From DASUFH01 sp036274645 (GTDB lineage: Bacteria > Acidobacteriota > Terriglobia > 20CM-2-55-15): a stretch of DNA of 10,355 nucleotides. Below, one piece after another: positions 1 to 5,585 of this stretch. A model generated the notes under the pieces. The model was not told the DNA's origin. It searched no databases and saw nothing but the letters and a program-made list of their open reading frames with translations. Location: the NCBI GenBank assembly GCA_036274645.1, contig DASUFH010000348.1:1-10355 (forward strand). Reading direction: 5' to 3'. Position numbers and translations under genes: made by a program. Each line of letters starts with the position of its first letter. Within the stretch, counting starts at the first letter, position 1.

Positions 1-312
1 TGGCGTCCGGGATGGGGAACGATTCTCAAGGACCTCTGGCAGTTTGGAAACTGGCTTCGCCATTTTCCCGAATAACCCGGTATGGCGCAAAAGTCTGGCA
101 CAGTTTCGTAATTCGTGCGCTATACTGTCGCGCGGGTTTAAGGGGATTGACTCAGACAGCGCTGGTTGAGGCGCTTTGCCGGTCGGCCTTTCTTTTGTCC
201 GTCGACGTCCTAAAACATCTGTCTAGCCCGAATTTTCAGTTCCTCCTGGTCGAGCCTGGGGGGGGCGGGAACCCGCAACGCTCGCGAGGAGGAAAATAAA
301 ATTAAGAAGAAT
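1..312. other. Non-coding leader region upstream of the zinc-ribbon gene
   Basis: No convincing gene is seen here. An open frame of 95 codons exists on the plus strand (12-299) but its composition looks random and it has no plausible start context. The stretch holds a perfect inverted repeat CAGTTT-GG-AAACTG at 40-53, a -10-like TATACT at 121-126 with no good -35, a run of eight G at 258-265, a short palindrome GCGGG-AA-CCCGC at 265-276, and a strong GAGGAGG at 286-292 just before the first gene. These could make a long structured 5' leader, but only the Shine-Dalgarno-like sequence is clear. Confidence 0.5.
40..53. repeat. Perfect 6+2+6 inverted repeat, possible operator
   Basis: CAGTTT and its reverse complement AAACTG flank a GG spacer. 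It lies about 70 bases upstream of a -10-like TATACT (121-126). A further CAGTTT copy occurs at 101-106. Size and symmetry fit a dimeric repressor site, but no regulator is encoded nearby and chance is not excluded. Confidence 0.25.
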
Positions 313-522
313 ATGGCGACCAAGACATTGCCCCCGAAAGAAGAGCTTGTATACAGCCACCCGACGATGTGCCTGCATTGCCATCTCATCGTCGAGATGT
401 TCCACGAGCGGCGCGCGGATCCCGTGAAGGGTTCATGGCAGTGCCCTCGCTGTGGCCACAAGTACCTATTCTCTCACTGGAAGATCAAGAGACAGGTCCG
501 CGGCAAGCCGGAAGCGGCCTGA
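313..522 (+). CDS. Small four-cysteine zinc-ribbon protein of unknown function
   Basis: This encodes a 69-residue protein with two CxxC knuckles: C20-LH-C23 and C44-PR-C47, the second followed by GHKY. That is a typical treble-clef or zinc-ribbon layout likely to bind one zinc ion. The remainder is basic (KIKRQVRGK near the C terminus), which would suit binding nucleic acid or ribosome, but I do not recognise a named family. There is no signal peptide or membrane segment. The ATG at 313 is preceded by AAGAAG at 304-309; a much better GAGGAGG lies at 286-292, twenty bases from the ATG, leaving the exact start slightly uncertain. A strong hairpin follows the stop, so it is probably transcribed alone. 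The regular cysteine spacing argues that the frame is real; function is unknown. Confidence 0.75.
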   Translation: MATKTLPPKEELVYSHPTMCLHCHLIVEMFHERRADPVKGSWQCPRCGHKYLFSHWKIKRQVRGKPEAA

Positions 523-539
523 ACGTTCCGCACCCTTCC

Positions 540-561
540 GCAGGCGCCACCCGGCGCCTGC
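540..561. terminator. Terminator-like hairpin after the zinc-ribbon gene
   Basis: GCAGGCGCC (540-548) and GGCGCCTGC (553-561) form a perfect 9-bp GC-rich stem with an ACCC loop, 18 bases after the stop at 522. The downstream bases GCTTTCG have only three T, so it is a weak intrinsic terminator or a 3'-end stabilising hairpin rather than a classical one. Confidence 0.45.
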
Positions 562-609
562 GCTTTCGACCGATCCTATCCTGTCCTGCCTTCCTGATCC
601 AGCCATTGC

Positions 610-1224
610 ATGAAACTGACTCGCGAATTCTATGACCGCCCGACTCTCGATGTTGCCCGGGACCTTCTTGGCAAGACTCTGGTCCGGCGCCTTGGTGGAC
701 GCAGCCTCAGCGGAATGATCGTTGAAACCGAAGCGTACATCGGCCCCGACGATCTTGCCTGTCACGCCTCCAAAGGTCGGACGCCTCGAACCGCCACCAT
801 GTTTGGGCCGGCGGGGTTTGCGTACGTGTACATGATCTACGGGTTCTACTTCTGCCTGAACACCGTCACCGAAACGGAAGGCTACCCGGCGGCCGTATTG
901 ATCCGGGCTGTTGAACCGCTGGAAAACGTGGCGTTGATGCGGCGAATGCGGAAGAACCCTCCTCGTGACATCGACATCGCGAGCGGTCCGGGCAAGCTGT
1001 GCATGGCGATGGGAATCGACAAAACACTCAATGGCGCGGACCTCAGCGGCGGTTCGCTGTGGGTCGAGGACCGGAATACCGCTTGCGGTCCCGTCCTCGC
1101 CGCGCCACGCATCGGCGTCGACTACGCGGGCGAGTACCGCCTTAAGCCCTGGCGGCTCTTCGTCGAGAACAATCCCCACGTCTCGCGAATTCCCCGGCGG
1201 CCTCCGGCCGCGCCGGGCAGGTAG
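610..1224 (+). CDS. DNA-3-methyladenine glycosylase (AAG/MPG family)
   Basis: This is a 204-aa alkyl-adenine DNA glycosylase, a monofunctional base-excision repair enzyme that removes 3-methyladenine and related damaged purines. The family signature is intact: VETEAYIGPDD at residues 38-48 contains the catalytic glutamate (E41, equivalent to human AAG E125) with Y43 and H52 at the positions of human Y127 and H136. This is followed by the GRTPRTATMFGPAG segment and the VYMIYGFYFCLN strand that inserts into DNA, then RAVEPLE and ASGPGKLCMAMGI. Length matches bacterial members (about 190-210 aa). The C terminus ends in a Pro/Arg-rich tail (SRIPRRPPAAPGR). The ATG at 610 starts exactly where the family does (LTREFYDRPTLDVARDLLG). 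It stands alone and converges with the cyclase gene, 44 bases away. The family is often called mpg or aag. Confidence 0.95.
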   Translation: MKLTREFYDRPTLDVARDLLGKTLVRRLGGRSLSGMIVETEAYIGPDDLACHASKGRTPRTATMFGPAGFAYVYMIYGFYFCLNTVTETEGYPAAVLIRAVEPLENVALMRRMRKNPPRDIDIASGPGKLCMAMGIDKTLNGADLSGGSLWVEDRNTACGPVLAAPRIGVDYAGEYRLKPWRLFVENNPHVSRIPRRPPAAPGR

Positions 1225-1268
1225 AGCGATTGTTATTGCTCACGCTTCAGTACGGGCTGGCTTAACGA

Positions 1269-2429
1269 TCAGCTCTTGCGTTGGGTCTGCGTTCCCACCG
1301 ACATGAACTGCCACGACAGCGCCTCATCTTCTTCCATCGCGCGTGTCGGCGTAAACGTGGCGGTCTCCCCGTGCGTGGACCGCCGGGAGATGCGGGATTT
1401 CAACAGGCGGGCCGGACCGTCCGCCGGATTCAGCAACAACACACGATCGAACGCGATGGAAGCGCCGTCCAGGTCGCCCGCCCGGTACAACGCGAGGGCG
1501 GCGGCGTATTTTGCGGCAAACTCCTCCTGGGCGCCGGTCACGAAAAGCCGCTCGGAGCCCGCGCGTCGATTGATGACCCGCCGCTCACCGTGCCGGGCAA
1601 AGACGTACGCGCGCACCACCTGCTTGACCATCGAAGCGGCTCCGCGCCGTTCCCTGCGCCTCCGGCGCTCTTCGCTGGCCCGCAGCAATCCGAGCGGTTC
1701 GTAAATCGTCAACGCGCCCGCGCCGTCGATCGAAATCGTGTCGATTTCGCGGCAGCAGACGAACTCCTTGCACGCCTGATAGGTCGGTTCCGAAATGACA
1801 ATCGGCGCATCGTAATGCCGGCTGACCGATTCCAGACGCGCCCCCAGGCTGACATGATCGCCGATCACCGTGTAGTTCTTATGCGATTCCGAACCGACAT
1901 CGCCAACGACCATGGGACCGGTGTGTACGCCGATTCCAATCTCGAACCTGGCCGAACCGGGCAACATCATCGCGGAACGCAGGTCCTCCACCTCCTGGAC
2001 CATTTCCAGGGCGCAGACCGTCGCTCGCAAAGCGTGGTTTCGGACCGCGAGGGGGTGTCCCCAGAACGCCATCACTCCGCTGCCCATGAACTTGTCCAGG
2101 GTTCCGCTGTTCTTGAAGATCAGCGAGGTCATCCGGCTGAAATATCGATTGAGGAAACTCACCACCTCTTCAGCCGGCATCTTCTCCGAGAGGCCCGTAA
2201 AAGCCCGGATGTCGGAAAACAGGACCGACATCTCCCGTCTTTCCGGCTCCAGCCGCAACGTCAGCGGCAGCGTCATGGCCCGTTCGATGACCCTGAGAGC
2301 CAGGTGGGGCTGGAACTTTCGCCGGATGAGGAGCCTGGCGCGCTCGTCGTTCAGCCGGTTATAGAGAATGCCCGCGCCGACAACCAGGATCAGCAAGAGC
2401 GGCAAGTAGATAAGGCCAAATTCCCACAT
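1269..2429 (-). CDS. Membrane-anchored class III adenylate/guanylate cyclase homologue with TPR-like tail; catalytic site altered
   Basis: This is a 386-aa protein: one N-terminal membrane helix (about residues 5-24), a linker, a class III cyclase homology domain (about 60-245), an Arg/Glu-rich segment (about 252-262) and a TPR-like helical hairpin (about 303-346, AALALYRAGDLDGASIAFDRVLLLNP). The first metal-binding Asp (FSDI, D73), the base-contacting Lys (LDKF, K113) and the transition-state Arg (R198) are present. The second metal Asp, normally in a GD pair after LDKF, is Ser (FMGSG, S117), and the transition-state Asn of VNxxxR is also Ser (DHVSLGAR, S194). Activity is therefore doubtful; it may be a regulatory pseudo-cyclase. 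The ATG at 2429 was chosen because it follows AGGGG and opens directly into the membrane helix; an in-frame TTG at 2519 would add 30 polar residues spanning a predicted hairpin and U-tract. There are no sensor domains. Confidence 0.85.
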   Translation of the reverse strand: MWEFGLIYLPLLLILVVGAGILYNRLNDERARLLIRRKFQPHLALRVIERAMTLPLTLRLEPERREMSVLFSDIRAFTGLSEKMPAEEVVSFLNRYFSRMTSLIFKNSGTLDKFMGSGVMAFWGHPLAVRNHALRATVCALEMVQEVEDLRSAMMLPGSARFEIGIGVHTGPMVVGDVGSESHKNYTVIGDHVSLGARLESVSRHYDAPIVISEPTYQACKEFVCCREIDTISIDGAGALTIYEPLGLLRASEERRRRRERRGAASMVKQVVRAYVFARHGERRVINRRAGSERLFVTGAQEEFAAKYAAALALYRAGDLDGASIAFDRVLLLNPADGPARLLKSRISRRSTHGETATFTPTRAMEEDEALSWQFMSVGTQTQRKS

Positions 2430-2450
2430 CAAGTGAGTAACCCCTGACAG

Positions 2451-2533
2451 CCCGTGGCAAAAATCCGAATTCTTTTCGGAAGAAGCGACTTCATGAAGCC
2501 TGCGCTGCCGCGATTTCAAAGGCCTGCCACGGG
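2451..2533 (-). promoter_or_regulatory. Structured leader upstream of the cyclase: long-range inverted repeat enclosing a hairpin with U-tract
   Basis: Read on the cyclase strand, CCCGTGGCA (2533-2525) can pair perfectly with TGCCACGGG (2459-2451). Between them lies TCCGAA-AAGAA-TTCGGA (2480-2464) followed immediately by five T (2463-2459), the shape of a small intrinsic terminator, about 30 bases before the chosen ATG. Further small complementarities (GAAG/CTTC at 2482-2492) lie inside. The arrangement resembles a transcription attenuator or cis-regulatory RNA. I could not match it to a known riboswitch consensus, and conservation is unknown. Confidence 0.35.
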
Positions 2534-2646
2534 TGGGAGCGCAAGGCCGATCTCGACGGTCCGCAACAACGCAATCGCCGAAGACGCCGTTTCCCGGCGG
2601 TCATCGACATCAGAGTCGGCAGGTTAAGGCGGTGTCATGACGCGGT

Positions 2647-2665
2647 CAAGTTGTTGCAAGTTGTT
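2647..2665. repeat. Two copies of CAAGTTGTT with 10-bp period in the uvrC promoter
   Basis: CAAGTTGTT occurs at 2647-2655 and again at 2657-2665, one helical turn apart. The second copy ends on the first base of the TATAAT box. It lies where a repressor or activator would contact the promoter spacer, so an operator role is plausible but unproven. Confidence 0.4.
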
Positions 2666-2670
2666 ATAAT
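2662..2670 (+). promoter_or_regulatory. Extended -10 promoter for uvrC
   Basis: TGTTATAAT is a perfect extended -10 element (TGn followed by TATAAT, 2665-2670). No good -35 is found at 16-18 bases, which the TG extension can offset. Expected initiation near 2677 gives a leader of about 22 bases before the ATG at 2699 and lies downstream of the alternative TTG start at 2651, so it argues against that longer start. Confidence 0.6.
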
Positions 2671-2698
2671 TTTGTCGGTTCAATCGCCATTCCACCTC

Positions 2699-4507
2699 AT
2701 GAATCCCACCATTGAAGCCAAACTGGAACGCATTCCTCCCGGCCCGGGCGTCTACCTGTACAAGGCCGCCGGCGAGATCATTTATGTCGGCAAAGCCAAG
2801 TCCCTGAGAAACCGGGTTCGAACCTATTTTCAGGAAAGCCGGAATTTCGACGAACGGCGGGACCGCATGATGGACCTGATTGACGATGTGGACTTCATCG
2901 TCACGGATACCGAAGGCGAAGCGCTCGCGCTCGAAAACAATCTGATCAAGCGGCACAAGCCCCGTTTCAATGTGCTGCTACGCGATGACAAGACCTATCC
3001 CTATATCAAGCTGACCGTCAATGAACCGTACCCGCGCGCGTTCATCACCCGCCGCGTTCAGAGAGACGGCGCCTACTATGCAGGCCCCTTCTTTCCCGCG
3101 GGCCTGGCCCGCAAGACACTCAAGCTGGTCGAGCGGCATTTCCTGATTCGCAACTGCAACATCACGATCGACGGGAAGCGGCCGCGCCCCTGCCTCCAGT
3201 ACGACATCCACCGGTGCCTGGGTCCGTGCGTCGACGGGCTGACATCTTCAGGCGAATACCGGGACGCGGTCCACGACGTGAAGCTGTTGCTGGAAGGCAA
3301 AAACGAGGACGTGCTCGATCGACTCGCGGCGCGCATGCATGAAGCCGCCGCCAATCAGAGCTTCGAACTGGCCGCCCATTATCGCGACGCGATCCAGACC
3401 GTGCGCCAGCTTGCCGAACGCCAGAAGATGGCGGTGGACGCGTTCGACGATATCGACATTTACGGGTATCACCGCGAAGACGCGCAACTGGCCGTCTCGA
3501 TCTTCCATATGCGGGGAGGACGAGTCGTCGACAAGCGGGAGATGTTCTGGGAGGACCAGGAAGAATTCGATCCCGGAGCGTTTTTCGAATCGCTCCTCAA
3601 ACAGCGTTACGTCGACGGGCCGTTCATCCCCACGGAGATTCACGTCCCGGCCGACTTCGACGACAGGCCGCTGCTTGAACAATGGCTCTCCGCCCGGCGG
3701 GGTCGCAAAGTCGAGATCCGAACGCCGCAGCGCGGATTCAAACGAGAGATGATCGACCTTGCTCATCGCAACGCGCGCCTTGCGTTTGCGCAACGCTTCA
3801 GGGCCGCCGCGCCCACGGCGGCCGTGATTTCAGAGGCGCTGGAAGAAACTCTCGATCTGGAAAAGGCGCCCCACCGCATTGAGTGCTTCGACATCTCCAA
3901 TCTCCAGGGAAGCGATGTCGTGGCCTCGATGGTCGTCTGGGAAGACGGGCGCATGAACAAAGCCGCGTATCGACGTTTCATAGTCAGATCACTCACCGGA
4001 ACGCCCGACGACTTCCAGAGCATGCGGGAGGTTGTCGGCCGGCGGTACAAACGCGTCCAGGCCGAGGGCTGGAAGATGCCGGATCTGATCCTGATCGACG
4101 GCGGCCTGGGGCAACTGCATGCGGCCGGCGAGGCGCTCAACGCGCTCGATATCGTCGATCAGCCTCTGGCCAGCATCGCCAAACGGGAAGAAATCATCTA
4201 CGTCGCGGGCAGCGAAAATGAACCGGTCATTCTCGATCGGCGGTCGCCCGTTCTGAAGCTCATTCAACAGATTCGCGACGAAAGCCACCGGTTCGCAATA
4301 ACGTTTCACCGCGAACGCCGGTCGAAACGGCAGACCCAATCGGAACTGTCGAGCATCGCCGGCATCGGCCCCAAAACCACCCGCAAGCTGCTCGCCCACT
4401 TCGGATCACTGACGCGCGTCCGGCAGGCTTCACTGGAAGACCTGAAGACCGTCGTCACACGACCCCAGGCCGAAGCCGTCCGGCGCCACTTTCACGCCGA
4501 ACCGTAA
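2699..4507 (+). CDS. uvrC: UvrABC excinuclease subunit C
   Basis: This is the 602-aa dual-incision nuclease of nucleotide excision repair, which acts with UvrB on the damaged strand. The N-terminal GIY-YIG nuclease has GVYLY (17-21), IIYVGKAKSL (27-36) and the catalytic Glu in EALALENNLIK (E79), making the 3' incision. Cysteines C153, C165, C173 and C177 (NCN, PCLQYD, RCLGPC) match the four conserved cysteines reported to hold an iron-sulfur cluster in UvrC. A UvrB-binding UVR motif sits at about 207-240. The RNase H-like domain shows IECFDISNLQG (D398), PDLILIDGGLGQL (D467) and DESH (H530), making the 5' incision. A helix-hairpin-helix DNA-binding region (SSIAGIGPKTTRKLLAHFGS, 551-570) closes the protein. 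Length is normal. I chose ATG 2699 because the GIY-YIG domain begins soon after and the promoter lies downstream of the TTG at 2651; it has no clear Shine-Dalgarno sequence. Confidence 0.97.
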   Translation: MNPTIEAKLERIPPGPGVYLYKAAGEIIYVGKAKSLRNRVRTYFQESRNFDERRDRMMDLIDDVDFIVTDTEGEALALENNLIKRHKPRFNVLLRDDKTYPYIKLTVNEPYPRAFITRRVQRDGAYYAGPFFPAGLARKTLKLVERHFLIRNCNITIDGKRPRPCLQYDIHRCLGPCVDGLTSSGEYRDAVHDVKLLLEGKNEDVLDRLAARMHEAAANQSFELAAHYRDAIQTVRQLAERQKMAVDAFDDIDIYGYHREDAQLAVSIFHMRGGRVVDKREMFWEDQEEFDPGAFFESLLKQRYVDGPFIPTEIHVPADFDDRPLLEQWLSARRGRKVEIRTPQRGFKREMIDLAHRNARLAFAQRFRAAAPTAAVISEALEETLDLEKAPHRIECFDISNLQGSDVVASMVVWEDGRMNKAAYRRFIVRSLTGTPDDFQSMREVVGRRYKRVQAEGWKMPDLILIDGGLGQLHAAGEALNALDIVDQPLASIAKREEIIYVAGSENEPVILDRRSPVLKLIQQIRDESHRFAITFHRERRSKRQTQSELSSIAGIGPKTTRKLLAHFGSLTRVRQASLEDLKTVVTRPQAEAVRRHFHAEP

Positions 4508-4537
4508 GTTCCACACCCGGGCGCGCCGGAATTCTCT

Positions 4538-4543
4538 TATAAT
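4538..4543 (+). promoter_or_regulatory. -10 element of the tRNA-Ser promoter
   Basis: A perfect TATAAT lies 31 bases before the tRNA 5' end and 30 bases after the uvrC stop. The region just downstream is GC-rich (CGGAAGCCCGCG), as in stringently controlled stable-RNA promoters. No recognisable -35 sits at 16-18 bases. Confidence 0.5.
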
Positions 4544-4574
4544 CGGAAGCCCGCGACTGGGCGGCCAACCCTGT

Positions 4575-4664
4575 GGAGAGGTGGCTGAGTGGTCGAAAGC
4601 AGCGGTTTGCTAAACCGTCGTAGGGTCAAAAGCTCTACCGGGGGTTCAAATCCCCCCCTCTCCG
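4575..4664 (+). tRNA. tRNA-Ser (anticodon GCU)
   Basis: This is a complete 90-nt class II tRNA. The acceptor arm GGAGAGG (4575-4581) pairs with CCTCTCC (4657-4663), followed by the serine-type discriminator G (4664). The D-arm region GGCTGAGTGGTCGAAAGC precedes the anticodon stem GCGGT/ACCGT, whose loop TTGCTAA carries anticodon GCT at 4609-4611, reading AGC and AGU codons. A long variable arm (GTCGTAGGGTCAAAAGCTCTAC region) is typical of tRNA-Ser. The T arm is GGGGG-TTCAAAT-CCCCC. CCA is not encoded and must be added after transcription. Confidence 0.97.
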
Positions 4665-4675
4665 TCGTTTCAATC

Positions 4676-4715
4676 GTGGGAATCAGCAACAGGCAAAGGC
4701 GTTGCTGATTCCCAC
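4676..4715. repeat. Perfect 15-bp inverted repeat (hairpin) just after tRNA-Ser
   Basis: GTGGGAATCAGCAAC (4676-4690) and its exact reverse complement (4701-4715) flank a 10-base loop AGGCAAAGGC. It begins 11 bases after the tRNA discriminator base. No T-run follows (CAATCGCTTC), so it is not a classical intrinsic terminator. It could end or protect the tRNA precursor, be a mobile palindromic repeat, or act as an insulator before the next gene. Confidence 0.6.
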
Positions 4716-4781
4716 CAATCGCTTCAGATCCCAACCCAATCAGTGGTTCGATTGCCACGTTCAAACTGGTAGGATGCGTCC

Positions 4782-5585
4782 ATGAGTTCCGAATTTCCGG
4801 ATGGCCCAGCGTCGCCCGAGCCCTGGGTTCCACCACCACCGCCTTCTCAGCCGCCAGCGCCGCCGGAACGACTGGGACTCGCCATCGCAGCGCTGGTTCT
4901 GGGCATCCTTGCCGTAGTTCTCAGTTTTGTGCTGATCGGCGGTCTGGTCGGATTGGTGGGTCTGGCGATCGCGCTGACACACATCATCCGGCGTCCGGAC
5001 CAGCGCAGGGGAATGGCAATCGGAGGACTGGTCCTTTCCGTGTTGGGTTGCCTCGCCAGCGTCGGCTTCGGCGTTGTCTATTACAACGTCATCAAAAACG
5101 TCATCGATTCGATGGGAGGCGAAACTCAGAAGTGGGTGGGCGTCGAGGCTCCGGACTTCACCGTCACGACAATGGACGGGGAGATATTCCGTCTCAGCGA
5201 TTTCCGAGGGAAACGCGTCGTCGTCGACTATTGGGCCACCTGGTGCGCTCCCTGCATCCGCGAGATGCCTCACTTTCGCCAGCTTCGGGAATCGGTTTCC
5301 GAGGACGACCTCAAGATGGTGGGCCTCAGCAGCGAGGACGAAGAGACGCTGAAACCGTTCCTTGAGAAGCACGACATCCCCTATCCTGTCGCCTCGGCGG
5401 GCAGCCTGCCCATTCCATATTCACAGGTAACCATCATCCCGACGACCTTCTTTATCGATCGCCGGGGAATCATCCAATCGGTGCTGGTCGGGTATCACGA
5501 CTTCGACGACCTGAAAGAACACTCCATGCAGGACGACTATGAGGGCGAACCCAAGACCAGGCCGGAACTTTCCTCTCTGGAATAA
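4782..5585 (+). CDS. Membrane-tethered TlpA/ResA-like thioredoxin fused to a DUF4190-like domain
   Basis: This is a 267-aa fusion. Residues 1-30 are Pro-rich (PPPPPSQPPAPP). Residues about 31-105 resemble DUF4190: hydrophobic LGLAIAALVLGILAVVLSF, a second hydrophobic stretch, a basic loop RRPDQRRG, and a third helix beginning MAIGGLVLSVLG. Residues about 118-240 form a TlpA-type thioredoxin fold with WCAPC (C155, C158), an APDFTVTTMDG entry strand, and cis-proline IIPTTFFIDRRG (P220). With three helices and the basic loop inside, the thioredoxin domain would face the periplasm, as expected for a protein that reduces disulfides of cytochrome c or other envelope proteins. It ends in an acidic tail. 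ATG 4782 has AGGA at 4771-4774. The stop overlaps the biotin carboxylase start (TAATG), which suggests translational coupling, though the two functions have no obvious link. Confidence 0.85.
   Translation: MSSEFPDGPASPEPWVPPPPPSQPPAPPERLGLAIAALVLGILAVVLSFVLIGGLVGLVGLAIALTHIIRRPDQRRGMAIGGLVLSVLGCLASVGFGVVYYNVIKNVIDSMGGETQKWVGVEAPDFTVTTMDGEIFRLSDFRGKRVVVDYWATWCAPCIREMPHFRQLRESVSEDDLKMVGLSSEDEETLKPFLEKHDIPYPVASAGSLPIPYSQVTIIPTTFFIDRRGIIQSVLVGYHDFDDLKEHSMQDDYEGEPKTRPELSSLE

Noticed and set aside
12..299. A 95-codon plus-strand open frame in the leader region
   Set aside because: Composition is unlike a protein, no family resemblance, no ribosome site, and it overlaps the probable promoter and leader of the next gene.
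466..1179. A 237-codon minus-strand frame opposite the glycosylase
   Set aside because: It is the antisense shadow of a confidently identified gene in GC-rich DNA, with no recognisable domain.
1224..1241. Possible bidirectional terminator hairpin between the convergent glycosylase and cyclase genes
   Set aside because: GAGCGA/TTGCTC gives only six pairs including a G-U pair, with no T-run on either side.
1281..2447. A 388-codon plus-strand frame opposite the cyclase gene
   Set aside because: The cyclase strand shows clear conserved motifs; the opposite product is rich in Arg, His and Gln and matches no family I know.
2430..2519. Longer cyclase product starting at TTG 2519
   Set aside because: The extra 30 residues are polar and unlike the family, and the segment coincides with a hairpin and T-run; ATG 2429 has a ribosome site and leads straight into the membrane helix.
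4517..4529. CCGG-GCGCG-CCGG as a uvrC terminator
   Set aside because: The stem is only four pairs and is followed by AATTCTCTTA rather than a T-run; it lies where the tRNA promoter's upstream region should be.
4743..4758. T-arm-like sequence GTGG-TTCGATTG-CCAC, as if a second tRNA or an attachment-site remnant
   Set aside because: The loop is eight rather than seven bases, the stem is only four pairs, and no acceptor, D or anticodon arms surround it.
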